Source: Monoplex corrugatus (Eukaryota; Mollusca; Gastropoda; Littorinimorpha; Ranellidae). From it: 64,000 bases of DNA. The stretch spans positions 50,059,250-50,123,249 of the forward strand of contig JAPXFY010000016.1 of the NCBI GenBank assembly GCA_030674185.1. The letters are read 5' to 3'. The position numbers and the translations under genes are program-made. The notes under the pieces are model-generated. The model was not told where the DNA came from, did not search any database, and saw only the letters and a program-made list of their open reading frames with translations. Shown here piece by piece: positions 12,863 through 22,058 of this stretch (the first letter of the stretch is position 1; every line of letters starts with the position of its first letter).

Positions 12863-15832
12863 GCATTTCATTCACTGCTGTTCCATTTTCAAACTATTTT
12901 GCTAGTTCCCCTTATGCCTGAAGGCTTTGATCACTGAATCTCTTTGTTTCATCAACCATGTGCTTCATAATCAGGTCACTGAATATTTGGTCAAAAAATG
13001 AATGGGGGCGTGGTCTGTAATGCCATACAAGTTTAGCCTATGTGTTTTGCTGTCTGTGTATGGAGGAATAACTGAAAGGAAAACACACACACACATAAAA
13101 TCTTCAAGCAGACATTCATCACGAAACAACAAAACCAACCTCTGTCAGATCAGCTACTGGGCTATTTGCATAAGTACCGCGCTACAGAGGCCACGGGTAC
13201 ACACTGTGTCACTCACCACACCCACCCCTCTTCCTTTCACCTTCTCTGTCGGACACATTTTCATCAATTCCATCCCTTCTGATGGGCTAAAACCACTTTC
13301 TTCATACTGTTCTGCATCTTCAGAGTCAGACCCCTCGGTAAGAATGACTTTTTTGCCCGACATAAAGTGCAAACACGTCTTGTTCGACCGCTGTGAGCGC
13401 AACTCGTTTGCAGCTGAGACGCCATTGCTCTCTCGTGGTAAACAGGAAAGGGGTCAGCACAAAGATAGCTCTGTGGCTGACCGGTCATAGGTCACTCGCC
13501 ACGTGCAGTGGTCAAATGTTACTCTGTGGTAACGAGGCTTTAGCATGACCCACTTCAATTTCCACAACACAGCACTCTGTCACCAGTGGAAATTTTTGAA
13601 GGTCATATCCGCATATCAAGCCCTTAGTAAGGAAGCACTTCGCCTAGCCTGTCCCGATATCAAGATGTTAGAGTTGAGTGAGTTAAGAGTTCTATGGACA
13701 GCAAAAATAACAACAAACAAACGAGACAGTTTTGAAAGAGGCAAACACAAAAAGAACACTAATGAAAGTTAGGAAAACACAAGCATCATTTATAGACTTT
13801 TTATGAGGAAAAACAAATTACAGCACCTAGTCACAACAGGAAAGCTGGAGAGAAAAAGAGAACCAAGTAGACCTTGGGAGAAAATACTGGACAGCCTTGC
13901 GGAGTGGATAAGACAGAGATGTACTTGCAGCAACGAAAGATCGATTCATACGGAGGCCCATGATTGCCAATGCCATGCAGCAGGGCACATGATGACTTAC
14001 CAGCTTTTTCAGAAACGGCGTATGGCTGTCTGCCATTCCTTTTCATCTCAAAATGGACAAAGTTGACAATGTCTGGCCGGATGGGGGCTCGGAAGACAGC
14101 TGGCAAGGTGACATTGTTCTCAGTTGTCTCTCCCTTCTCGTTGTAGACACTAATAAGCGGGCGAGCTGCTGCTACAGCCTGACCAAAAAAATTCAGACAC
14201 CTCTAAATACTAATTTCATTACAGCACAGAACATGAGCAGAGAGGATAGTACACAAATCTACACAGGAAATTAACTAAAGTATTCAATGCGTTCACTGCA
14301 GTGCCACACATAATTTAAAGCTTGTGAAATCATGCAAGTTATAGGTTCCACTGTGGAATTATGTAGGTTACGGACATTCTCTTGCTCCTATCTATCTTCC
14401 TCAGCCACTGTTTGTTTCAGATATGCCTATAGAGTCTAGTACATCATGCATAACATACCAACTAGGCTATAAAAAGCCTGTATCATAATTTTCAATTTAA
14501 GAGCAAATGATGTACAGTGGTAACCATATAGCTCATGTCAACAACTTTTTCCAAACAAGCCAGCACCAAAAAAAAAAAAAAAAATCAAATTTCTACATGC
14601 CACTAGTCTATACCTAATCACCAAATGATCTGTGGTTCACCAGGTTATAACACTTTAATTTTTCTTGGGCTGATTTTTTTTATCATTGTGTTCCACTTTC
14701 ATGGTTATTTTAGATGTGAGTGCTCACGTAGGCCTATACATATGTATGTATACACATACTTTGATTTCTTTACAAATTTTACAGTACATTGTACAGTACA
14801 TTCTGATATACAGTACATGACTGCATGAGTATGACACTGCATGTGTGTGACTGTGTGTGCGCGGAGAGAGACAGAGACAGAGAGAGAGTGATAGATTTCT
14901 AGTTACCGACGTTTTGGGCATTTTGTATTTTCATTCTTCAGTGCTTGAAGTGTTAAATAGACTGCACAGGCCTAGCATCAATGACCTACGGGTCAGGCAA
15001 TAAAATCATGCAGTATACTTTGTCTCGCTTCCTGACTAGTGACAGAAAGACAAAAGTTGAGAAAGACCTTTTTATAATTTCAGATTAGGAGGTGATGCCA
15101 TCCTCTCCCCCAGCATGTAAGAGGCAGCCCTGTCATCAGATGTGGCAGCAAATGGCCAATTGGCCAAGCTTAAATGCCCTGATGTGAAGCAATATCTGGC
15201 GATGTTTCCTATGAATCAGCAACCTACATATCTTTGGCTACTTACATTTTCTGTTGATTAGCCTGAGTAAAGTGGCGATCTCACAATTATTGCTTCAACA
15301 CATTACAAAATGGTAAATGGAAGGAATAATCTGGGGTTACAAAAATGAAAAACTCATGCGCAAGCACGCCAAAGACCGGTCAACTTGTGTAGGCCTATAG
15401 CCTAGATAGTCATACTGACTCGCCCACGTCACACGGTGTTACAGTCATTACAAAATCAATCAATTTAAGTTCAAAATAAAGAAAAGCAAACTAAAAATAA
15501 GAAGACAAAAAGGACTTGAAACTAGACAATGGGCTAGCCTCAAAACAATGCATACCCTACCATGTTTAACACCTAATCAAGGCCAAGTCGTGAAAATGCC
15601 CTGAATCAGGAATGTCGTCAATTCTTTTGAACTTTTCAGATCTTTGCTTTAAATACCATTCACCCTTCATCAGCACAATAAATCTTCATACCAAATAGCG
15701 TGAACCGCTTTTATTAGTCCCGAGACAATTGATCCACAATTTACATTTGTCAAAGAACAAAAAGAAAAGGCAATTTCCTCACCATCTTGACGTACACGTC
15801 TGACCGGACACAAAATGTCGCGTGAAAGGAAG
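6036..15832 (-). CDS. RPL4: 60S ribosomal protein L4 (uL4), partial (C-terminal exons outside window)
   Basis: RPL4/uL4 is a structural protein of the large cytosolic ribosomal subunit; its long loop reaches into the exit tunnel. Five exons are visible on the minus strand: 15783-15832 (5'TOP leader plus ATG), 14001-14178, 9181-9426, 6827-6951 and 6036-6165. Each junction has GT/AG sites and the phases join without a break (0, 1, 1, 0, then 1). The joined protein reads [18 protein letters not shown]..., then [20 protein letters not shown], then [20 protein letters not shown], then [19 protein letters not shown]. This is close to animal RPL4 through the NIPG segment at about residue 227. Roughly the last 40% or more of the protein is missing. 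I searched 1-6030 on the minus strand for the next conserved block (APGGHVGRF) and did not find it, so intron 5 should exceed 6 kb or the gene is broken here. The introns hold a Penelope fragment, a hairpin element, a tandem repeat and a LINE. Confidence 0.95.
6827..6951 (-). CDS. RPL4: RPL4 exon 4
   Basis: The exon encodes [20 protein letters not shown] then [20 protein letters not shown], ending with K. Acceptor CTGCAG, donor GTATAA (a weaker donor than the others). Phase 0 at the end. Confidence 0.95.
7024..7450. repeat. Inverted repeat with ~37-base arms around a CpG-richer core
   Basis: The left arm at 7024-7062 and right arm at 7413-7450 are imperfect reverse complements. Both contain TTTGTGAGCCACGGTA followed by an A/T-rich stretch. 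The core between them has more CpG than the surrounding intron. The plus strand has a 69-codon frame whose best ATG (in GGAAGATGGCTGCCAAG, 7289-7305) would start M-A-A-K-K-R-G-R; I recognise no family. It lies inside RPL4 intron 3. It could be a small foldback transposon or a nested exon; neither is shown. Confidence 0.4.
7711..7945. mobile_element. Long hairpin from Penelope-type terminal sequence
   Basis: The arms 7711-7824 and 7834-7945 are close reverse complements around a 9-base loop. Sequence phrases (CAGGAACCAGAA at the edges, GCCTTTGTCAAGCG near the centre, TTTGCGC and ATTTAATAC) match the terminal inverted repeats of the Penelope-like element at 10131-11596. I infer a copy reduced to two head-to-head pLTR-like ends. 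It sits in RPL4 intron 3. Confidence 0.7.
7952..9180. other. RPL4: RPL4 intron 3, remainder
   Basis: I see no gene in this stretch. It has a short (CA)n tract at 8208-8227 and otherwise unremarkable AT-rich sequence. Confidence 0.6.
9181..9426 (-). CDS. RPL4: RPL4 exon 3
   Basis: The exon encodes [40 protein letters not shown] and on to VPALVMSKG, the most conserved stretch of uL4, including the tunnel-loop residues. Acceptor TTTCAG, donor GTAAGT. Confidence 0.97.
10131..11596 (-). mobile_element. Penelope-like retroelement fragment with long inverted terminal repeats
   Basis: A GIY-YIG reading frame (10609-11337, minus) lies between inverted repeats of about 250-280 bases: left arm 10131-10412, right arm 11343-11596. 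Both arms begin at their outer edges with ACAGGAACCA/TGGTTCCTGT and share GTCAAGCGCGAACGCA-like and GAAGTGGGGAGAGGGGAGG blocks. Penelope elements often carry terminal repeats (pLTRs) that may be inverted with 5' truncation. Most of the reverse transcriptase is missing, so this is a truncated copy. It lies inside RPL4 intron 2, in the sense orientation of that gene. Confidence 0.85.
10609..11337 (-). CDS. Penelope-like C-terminal region with GIY-YIG endonuclease
   Basis: This 242-residue open frame is uninterrupted. Its first half ([14 protein letters not shown], then NWDILQSSP and [13 protein letters not shown]) resembles the segment that follows the reverse transcriptase core in Penelope proteins. 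The second half holds the GIY-YIG nuclease: [12 protein letters not shown], then [18 protein letters not shown], then H-F-N-Q-S-D-H-S. The nuclease nicks target DNA during insertion. The upstream RT catalytic domain is absent, so the fragment cannot transpose by itself. The family call is confident from the motif order. Confidence 0.85.
   Translation of the reverse strand: MTRFFLRRHYPLKVINEARKKVNSVSWPNALHSKPKAATENRPVLSLVYHPSMYLVKRIILSNWDILQSSPTTGEAFDQRPLIVYKRDTNLRDLLVRSNLSKPVSQPPGTSPLTNLNAGHVLSCAQPPQSKAPNLMRITKHFNCQTYNIVYLISCSKCSQLYIGETGRTLDTRFKEHLADIRHQRDKTIPNHFNQSDHSINDIRVKGLWLLHKNSTIDRKDRESHLINKLGTRKPYGLNDKP
11649..12560. repeat. Diverged tandem repeat, ~380-base unit, about 2.4 copies
   Basis: Units start at about 11665, 12044 and 12424, each with a GGCGATTTG or TCGATTTG block. 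The units share a long A-run segment, GATTATTGTTTGA-like sequence, a CTCTTTTTG block, TTTTCACATAAATCACATT, and CCAGTAGAGAGT. This satellite-like array sits between the Penelope fragment and a CA tract in RPL4 intron 2. Confidence 0.75.
12580..12865. repeat. (CA)n microsatellite region
   Basis: CA tracts, imperfect with CAT and CACACATC interruptions, followed by two purer blocks at 12762-12793 and 12811-12859. Confidence 0.9.
13154..13402 (-). CDS. Unrecognised 82-codon frame with an acidic segment (doubtful)
   Basis: This open frame in RPL4 intron 2 contains the acidic stretch [17 protein letters not shown] do not recognise a family. Similar acidic, serine-rich stretches occur in the N-terminal parts of many transposases, so a transposon relic is possible. 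It could equally be chance. No splice or start context supports expression. Confidence 0.15.
   Translation of the reverse strand: MRSQRSNKTCLHFMSGKKVILTEGSDSEDAEQYEESGFSPSEGMELMKMCPTEKVKGRGVGVVSDTVCTRGLCSAVLMQIAQ
13660..13995 (+). mobile_element. RTE-type LINE-A 3' end, abutting the RPL4 exon 2 donor
   Basis: The sequence matches the 3' end of the LINE-A family in the plus orientation: ATGGACAGCAAAAATAACAA, then ACAGGAAAGCTGGAGAGAAA, and the terminal CAGGGCACATGATGA at about 13981-13995. The 5' boundary is uncertain because the copy is diverged. The tail ends five bases from the RPL4 splice donor (GTAAG at 14000-13996). The orientation is antisense to RPL4. Confidence 0.75.
14001..14178 (-). 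CDS. RPL4: RPL4 exon 2
   Basis: Acceptor GGTCAG ends at 14179; the donor GTAAG starts at 14000. The exon encodes [17 protein letters not shown] through [13 protein letters not shown] (phase 1 at the end). A LINE-derived sequence begins only five bases beyond the donor (see 13660-13995). Confidence 0.95.
14179..15782. other. RPL4: RPL4 intron 1
   Basis: No gene is visible. The intron contains a poly-A run at about 14569-14584 and a GA/CA-rich stretch at 14840-14890. I looked for C/D-box snoRNAs, which RPL4 introns carry in vertebrates, and could not support one. Confidence 0.6.
15783..15832 (-). CDS. RPL4: RPL4 exon 1: leader and ATG codon only
   Basis: On the minus strand the sequence reads CTTCCTTTCACG at about 15832-15821, a C followed by a pyrimidine run as in ribosomal-protein 5'TOP leaders. 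It then continues to AAGATG and a GTGAGG splice donor right after the ATG at 15785-15783. A coding exon of a single codon fits the exon layout known for RPL4 in animals. The transcription start at 15832 is inferred from the TOP-like motif. Confidence 0.75.
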
Positions 15833-16713
15833 CATGTGGTCCATGCAGACTGTGGCGATGGGATCTGAATTTTTCTTTTTCTTTCCTCTATTTTGTCTGC
15901 CTGTATGACCCTCAACATAACTTTTGTATACTTCCAAAGGTGCGATGATAAGTCAAAATTTATGCCAGCATATGTAATAGCATAGTGACAAACTAAATAA
16001 GTAATGCACTACTTGTTACCGCGGATATATTCTAATGCAAAAGGGTTTATATTCACGGGGGATAATCCCAATGCTGATTATTACAGAAATATATATAAAT
16101 AACGTATTTCGCTCACACATGTAAACCATGTTTGAGTGAAAAGGTGGGGGGGGGGGGGGGTCAGGGGTAACGGTTATCTAAGTTCAACGAATGTAAAGTA
16201 TCTTATATCTGCGACGGTCAACAGTAAACTTATTCAAGTTACTGAGCTGTTTCATATATTTTTTTTAAAGTGTGAACAGGTCAACAATAGTCAATGATGA
16301 CGGCTGACCTTCCAAATTGAGAAAATTGAAATACGCTAGATGAGTAACAAGTAGTGATTACATCTACCAGCAGAGATACAAAGAACAATAATAAGAAGAA
16401 GAAAACTTAGAAATAAATCTCTATCCACACAAGAGCTGCTTTCAAGAGTCTGATGTTAATCAAAGAGAAGTAAATACAGGTACGTTATTGCAGCCCCAAA
16501 AGACGGAAAGCAGGGTACAAACAAACTGAAAGACAGCAGTGGCTTCCTCAAAGGTTTCTGTTTTGTTCAGTATTTCAGAACAGACCGTTTATTTTGTTGA
16601 GTAACAGATCTACTTTGTCACCATGTTTTTATTTTTCGGTCTGCTTGTACCATTACAAGGGAGACAACCATACTTTCCTTCTCTTAAGGCTGTAACAATC
16701 TACCGGTATTTCT

Positions 16714-16906
16714 TTAACCCTTTGACTCCTGCACCCAGTCCACCAGCATCCTGCATTGTCAACTGTGCTAGCAAACCAAAAACATAACCCTTTGACTCCC
16801 TCATCCTATCTGCCAGCTGCCTACAGAAAGCTGGTGGACAGGACGAGGAAGTCAAAGGGTTAAGTTTTTGCAGTTGCTTGATAGGGTGTGGGAGTCAAAG
16901 AGTTAA
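16714..16906. mobile_element. Palindromic MITE, copy 2
   Basis: It begins TTAACCCTTTGACTCCTG and ends GGGAGTCAAAGAGTTAA. An inner inverted pair (AACCCTTTGACTCCCTCA against GAAGTCAAAGGGTTAAG) makes a nested hairpin. TTAA is present at both edges. Confidence 0.7.
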
Positions 16907-17135
16907 ATGCGGCCTGATAAATGTTGAACCACACAAGACTACTTCTTTGGATTTAAAAACTGTTTGCTTTGTACTTTTCTTCCAAAAAATTCTCTTTTAT
17001 TCACTGGATGTTCAGTTAGTTGATTAGTTGTTTCGTTTTTGGAGTTCCGCTTCCTTTAATGTATTGATGTCCCTCTCCTCATGCTATACCACGCGGCAGG
17101 TCTAAACAAAATGCTTCACGCTTGCTTTGGTAGCT

Positions 17136-17284
17136 CAACCCTTTGACCACCTCACCCTACCCACTGCCATCCTGTTTTGACAACCATGCTAGCAAAGCAA
17201 AAATGTAACCCTTTGACTCCCTCACCCTACTCAACAGTTTCAGGCAGGAAGCTGGTGGATAGGGTGAGGGAGTCAAAGGGTTAA
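17136..17284. mobile_element. Palindromic MITE, copy 3
   Basis: It begins CAACCCTTTGACCACC and ends GGGAGTCAAAGGGTTAA, with the inner AACCCTTTGACTCCCTCA pairing to TGAGGGAGTCAAAGGGTT. The left flank reads TCAA instead of TTAA. Confidence 0.65.
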
Positions 17285-17679
17285 GGGCCTTCCCTTTGAG
17301 AGAGTTAAATGCTGTGTGAGTGCTCTAAAAGGGTCACCCAGGCTGCTCCAGCAGCACTGCTTGTTATTGTTTTCTTTCGTTTTGTTTTGCAAACCATTGT
17401 CTTCTAAAAGTTTTTTTGCTTTTTTTCGTTTTGTATTTCAAATCAGTTATTCTGTTGACTAAAGAATCAACTCCGTTTGCTTTTTTTTTTCTTTGTCTAT
17501 TCGTAACAGTCCAAGGGAAACAACCACATTTTCCCTCCTTGGGGTTTTAACAGTGTACCTGTATTCACTTTATTCGGTAATATGACCCCTGGCTGTCATT
17601 CATTTTTTATAAGAATTTAATTAAAGAGTTTGGGCAATAATGAAACTTAACATACACATTATTATATACTTAATTTTCA

Positions 17680-17685
17680 TGCGTG

Positions 17686-17743
<58 letters not shown>

Positions 17744-18030
17744 TGTGTATGTGTACGTAGGTGAAGCAGAAAGAGGATGAAAACTTGGGTCAAGGGCCAC
17801 ACTCCTAACAGGCTGAGTGTATCCTAGTTCAGCGTCCTTAGTGTGTATATGTGTGTGTGCATGCGTGTGTGTGTGTGTTTTGAGTGTGTGTGTGCATGTG
17901 TGTGTTTGAGTGTGTTTGTGTGTGTGCATGTGGCCCCATGCCTAACAGGCTGAGTATACCCTAGTTCAGCGTCCTTAGTGTGTGTGTGTGTGTATGTGTG
18001 TGCATGTGCATGCGTGCGTGTGTATGTTAG
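17680..18030. repeat. TG microsatellites with an interspersed duplicated segment
   Basis: TG tracts at 17682-17750, 17840-17935 and 17977-18030 are separated by repeated copies of a short unique segment containing TAGTTCAGCGTCCTTAG. Confidence 0.85.
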
Positions 18031-18239
18031 AGAAAGATACAGGATGACATGGGTCAAGGGTCACACATCTAGCAGACTGTGTACCCTAGCTTAGCATCCT
18101 CTGTGTGTTTGTGCTGACATAGACTATTACTAGTATTAGCACTATATAACTGACATTATTATTGTATCAGAACATATTATTCTCAGTATGATATATGCTC
18201 TTATCACATGGATTTTCATATCATAAACATTTTACCTTT

Positions 18240-20265
18240 GACGTCCATGGAACTCTTAATATTCTTCTTAGAAACCACAATTCAGCTGCCTTGATTTTGT
18301 TTTGATTTCAAAGAGAGTTCGTAGAATGTATATGGAATTAACAGTTTCTTTCCCTTCTACTATTTCTCGTTTGATTCTATTCCTTGTCCTAATCTTAATA
18401 GAATCTCTGTCACCTGACTCATCGAGTTGTTTGTACGTGATGGAGTTCACATTCTACAGCCTCTGCTTTCTTTGGAAGTTCAATGAAAATTGACTTTGAT
18501 ATATCTGTACACAGAAAAGAAAACAAACGAGACAATCTTGATGGAGGCAGACACAAGTAGATCACTCATAAGGAAGATTAGGAAAAGACAGGCAACATTT
18601 ATAGGCCATTTTATGAGGAAGGGGGATTTGGAGCACCTGGTCACAATGGGAAAGCTGGAGGGAAAGAGCACCATGCACCGGGTAGACCCAGGGAGAAAAT
18701 GCTGGACGGACTTGCAGGGTGGCTAGGGACGAGGAGAGTGGGGGAGATGCTGGGGGCAACGAGAGATAGAGACAGATGGAGGTCCATGATCGCCAACGCC
18801 ATGCGGCAGGGCACCTGATGATGATGATATCTGTGGGGATTTTTCCGAAATCATAAATTGTATTCAGAAGGACTTACTTTTCAGTACCAATCATATCTGT
18901 AGTAATTTTGTCTAGTCTTGGGACTTTACCATGTCTCATCTTTTTCATCACTGCTCTAACTTGATCTTTCATTATAGGTGGCCCTTTGAAGTTCTTTTTA
19001 ATGTGTTCCTCCTTTCTGTCATCATCAAAAACATTTTCAATGAACTCTGCCCTCTATCTAATATGTTGTCTTTTTCCATAATAATCATACCATCTTTTGA
19101 TTTTAAGCAACCAGTTGATGTGCATGTCTTTTTCCTGTGAGCAGTTACTTCAGTATTTCTGTACATTAACTTATGGTCTGTTTTATGTCGATCTTCCATT
19201 TCTTTGCATTTCGTTGCTAGCCAAGCTTCCTTCATTTCATTGCACTTATTCCTGATTTATTTATCTATCTTTTTATAATCCTCTTTTCCCTTTACCTTCC
19301 TACATTCATCCATCAAGCTTAAAATGTCTTTTGTCATCCAATTCTTCCACACTTTTCTTTCTCTTTAGGGATTTCTTCACAAGCTTCTTTTACCAAATTT
19401 TTCAATTTTGTCCATTGTTCTTCACTGTCCCCAGCATTTTCCAGAGCACTGTATTTGTTTTGATACACTAAATTTTGCATGAGTTGATTCATCTGTCTTT
19501 AAAAGTCCAGTATTTAATTTGATGTTGTCTATGGTTTGTTTTCTTCTCTTTAGTTTCAGCCTTAATTTTTCCATTACAGATTATGTTGCTGTTGCAGTCT
19601 GTGCCAGGCAGTGCTTTTGCTATCAGTAAAGAATTTCTAATCTCTTATTTATCAGGATGTAATTAATCTGATTTCTTGTGCAGTCTCCTGGATTCATCTA
19701 ACTAGTAAAACATAGTTTGATATGGCCCAATATCCTTTGACAGACGGTGACTTGACTTTGTCCACTATGACGCCTAACCTTCTTTCATGTATGTCTCCTT
19801 TTTAAATATATGAATTGATTTTATAATTGTTCGATGTCACCATGCTGCTCTCTTCCATCTAACTTCTCCTGTTCCTAAAATACCGATGTTCAATCTTTCC
19901 ATTTCTATCTCAACATTTTCTAGATTTTTCCTTCTGGAGCATCGTTCTAACATTTCATGTTGCAATTCTGATTTTTCTAAAATTTCAAAGCAGTAGCTTG
20001 ATTACAGTCTGATGGCACGTGCTTATCATGACTTCCACTATCAGACAAAGGTGCTCCAGTGGGGCCTCTATTTATGCCATTCACTTTATTTTTCATGTTT
20101 TGGGGCATGATTTTTCTTGGGAAGCTATGATGGTGGTTTCCAATTGCCTTCCATCAAATTTTCTGGTCAGGGTTTCCTCCCTTAGCCTTGGTCTGTCCCG
20201 AGACAACCACAAGGCAGTGGTACTAGTTACCCATAGCTGGAAAAACTATGAAGCTATTGCATGAT
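18240..20265 (-). mobile_element. RTE-type LINE-A, long decayed copy with nested insertion
   Basis: In the minus orientation this matches the LINE at 38711-40757: 18240-18300 matches about 39020-39080, then a deletion, then 18300-18500 matches about 39835-40045. After the nested insertion, 18835-19480 matches 40050-40700. Further left-to-right, 19480-20265 appears to carry the element's upstream endonuclease end and leader: minus-strand frames give C-N-S-(D/N)-H-N-L and KLRLKLKR-like residues with many stops. It is a multiply broken copy. Confidence 0.7.
18509..18826 (+). mobile_element. Nested LINE-A 3' fragment with target-site duplication
   Basis: A plus-oriented 318-base 3' fragment (AAACAAACGAGACAATCTTG through GGGCACCTGATGATGATG) interrupts the minus-oriented LINE copy. 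It is flanked by the direct repeat ATATCTGT at 18501-18508 and 18827-18834, and the host LINE reads through when the insert is removed. The tail is (TGA)n. Confidence 0.85.
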
Positions 20266-20850
20266 AGAAAAACGGTTGAAGGGAAAGAACTGCTACAAAA
20301 CTGAGGGCTACACGAACAGATTTAATTCTCTTTGATTGATTTTAGTACCCACACAAAAAAATAGTTATGGCATGCAAAGCTCAAATAACGTGTGTTGACA
20401 TAATGCCACTTCTTCTCTATGCGCGCATTCTTATTCATTTATGAAAAACATGAGCAGTCATCAGCACACACACATATTTCTCTTCACCAGGAAAGTCTTT
20501 ATAATAATTTTTTTCCCAGTGAACAGGGAGATTATCAGAATGGTGTATCATGTTTTTCTTCTTTTCATTATTTCATTTCCTGCTTCAAATCTCAAGTTTG
20601 ATAAGAGGGAGAGTGCAGAAGCTGGTAGCCACAGGTATGGTTTTCACTATTTCTGTCAGGATTAGGTACTTTGGAGACTGTGGTCCGAGTTAAAACAGAG
20701 CGGCCTAGAGATTGCCTGTCTAAGGCATGATAATGATAAAGACAATATTAATACTACTTTATTTTTCAACAGCAGAAGTTGCTGGATAAAAGCCATTTCA
20801 TGCAAACTTGTTATTGCTTGCATACTTTCATAAGCCAGTCATTGACATGA
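20266..20850. other. Non-coding sequence
   Basis: No gene or recognisable repeat. Ordinary AT-rich intergenic DNA downstream of POLI. Confidence 0.5.
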
Positions 20851-20859
20851 ATCACAGGA

Positions 20860-21005
20860 TTTTCAACATGCACATCGAATGTTCAAACAACTTGCTGAAT
20901 CTAGTGGCAAAACAAGAGTAGAGACCAAGATCCACAATATCTTTAGGTATAGACATCTTTGGATTATGTGTGAAGTGAACCAGAGAAGACTTTCTGTCTA
21001 GATAT
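20860..21005 (-). pseudogene. Decayed duplicate of the POLI UBM2 coding segment
   Basis: On the minus strand, residues RKSSLVHFTHNPKMSIPK are followed by degenerate sequence. The POLI last exon has HKKSSLIHSIHNPKMSAPKG just before its second ubiquitin-binding motif (about 22225-22300). DNA similarity continues into the UBM itself (GACATCTTTGGATTATG in both, then CTTGCTGAATCTAGTGGCAA against CTCGCTGAATTTCTGGTGGC). The LPPEIQREI core is destroyed by frame changes. I infer a tandem duplication of POLI 3' sequence that has decayed. Confidence 0.6.
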
Positions 21006-21448
21006 TCCTGAGAACAACTCCCAGGGTCAATTCCTGGATCAAACAGGGAAACTTCTCCCTCTTCCATCCCCCTCCTTCTTCCTGTAACCACAAAACTATG
21101 AGAAGTGGTCATGGCATGCGCAGAACTTGTGGGGCACACATAAAGATTCTACAGCAAGAAAGGAATTGTCCCTGGCAAAATCTTGCCAAACTTCCATGAG
21201 ATGTGGTTACGGCTGTACGACAAGAAAAACCTGCATATGGCAGGACAGGAGGCTTAATTATCAAACAGCTATAGACACCTCCATTTGTTCTTCTTCCACC
21301 TTCTTCCTCTCTCCATGATAGAGCTGTACACTCAAGTTCAATCCCAGCCTGCAATATTACAAAACGGGATGGGTGCCATCCTCATGGTACTGGCCCTGGG
21401 AAAAGTTGAAGTATCTGCCACCTCACTACCCTATAACCCCAACGTTAT

Positions 21449-21610
21449 GGAACTATTTAGGTAGGACTTCAGGACTGGCCGCTCATGGGTTTATGTGCAG
21501 GCTTAAGGATTGTGCCACGATCATCTTGGGGTTATGGAACTATCTAGGTAGGACCTCAGGACCTGGCCAGCTCATGGGTTTATGTGCGGGCTTAAGGCTT
21601 GCGCCATGAT
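21449..21610. repeat. Tandem pair of an ~87-base dispersed repeat
   Basis: Two copies of GGAACTATYTAGGTAGGAC...CTCATGGGTTTATGTGC...GATCAT lie head to tail. A third copy is at 35608-35672. The sequence following the pair (21650-21700, CATATGGAATTCATTCTGAG) also recurs at 35690-35730 and, more diverged, at 28040-28100. Confidence 0.7.
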
Positions 21611-21709
21611 CATTCTGAATTTTCTTCATCACATGGCACCTGTGACGATAGTGCATATGGAATTCATTCTGAGTGCAGAGATGTCATCTTGTGAAACTGA
21701 AACGATTAC

Positions 21710-21935
21710 AAACTGACCTATCTGACCATCTTAATGTTTCCATTTCTTATGGTGTCAGTTTTGTGCTGCATAGGTCCCTCTCCCTCCCTCCTTATTTTAT
21801 GACCTTGCCAGTGTACAAGGTTTTGCACAGGCTCAAGGAGTCTGCCAGATAACTGCTGTCAGATCTGGGTGGAGCACATATGAAATTGTGCGAGTGTCAT
21901 AAATTGCTCTTGAACAAACACCAAACTCCATCTCT
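21710..21935 (+). repeat. SINE-A copy 2
   Basis: Body landmarks are CATCTTAATGTTTCCAT, GACCTTGCCAGTGTAC, TTTTGCACAGGCTCAAGGAG, CTGCCAGATAACTGCTG and TCTTGAACAAACACCAAACT. A separate tRNA-head-like piece (AGTTCAATCCCAGCCTGC) lies upstream at about 21333-21350. Confidence 0.65.
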
Positions 21936-22018
21936 CTCCACCCATCCATCCACCCACATACACACTTTTTTTTCCATTTCCAGTCATAATTACCTTCCAA
22001 TTTCCTTATTCACATCTT

Positions 22019-22024
22019 TTTATT
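22019..22024 (-). terminator. POLI: POLI polyadenylation signal
   Basis: The minus strand reads AATAAA 35 bases after the POLI stop codon. This is a canonical cleavage/polyadenylation hexamer at a plausible position. Confidence 0.55.
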
Positions 22025-22058
22025 ACCATTTACAAGTCATCGTACTGTATCATACACA

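Larger units (their letters stand above)
15833..18235. other. Intergenic region upstream of RPL4
   Basis: No gene is visible. The region holds a poly-G run (16146-16160), two palindromic MITE copies (16714-16906 and 17136-17284) and TG/CA microsatellites at about 17680-17752 and 17840-18030. The stretch 17801-17845 is repeated at 17935-17980 and partly at 18070-18105 (GTATCCTAGTTCAGCGTCCT). Confidence 0.6.

Noticed and set aside
13154..13488. A host gene in RPL4 intron 2
   Set aside because: Two overlapping minus-strand frames exist, but neither shows family similarity, splice sites or codon bias; only a doubtful entry was kept.
6166..13995. C/D-box snoRNAs in RPL4 introns (SNORD16/18 type)
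   Set aside because: Scattered C-box-like TGATGA strings exist, but none had a D box and terminal stem at proper spacing; several TGATGA strings belong to LINE tails.
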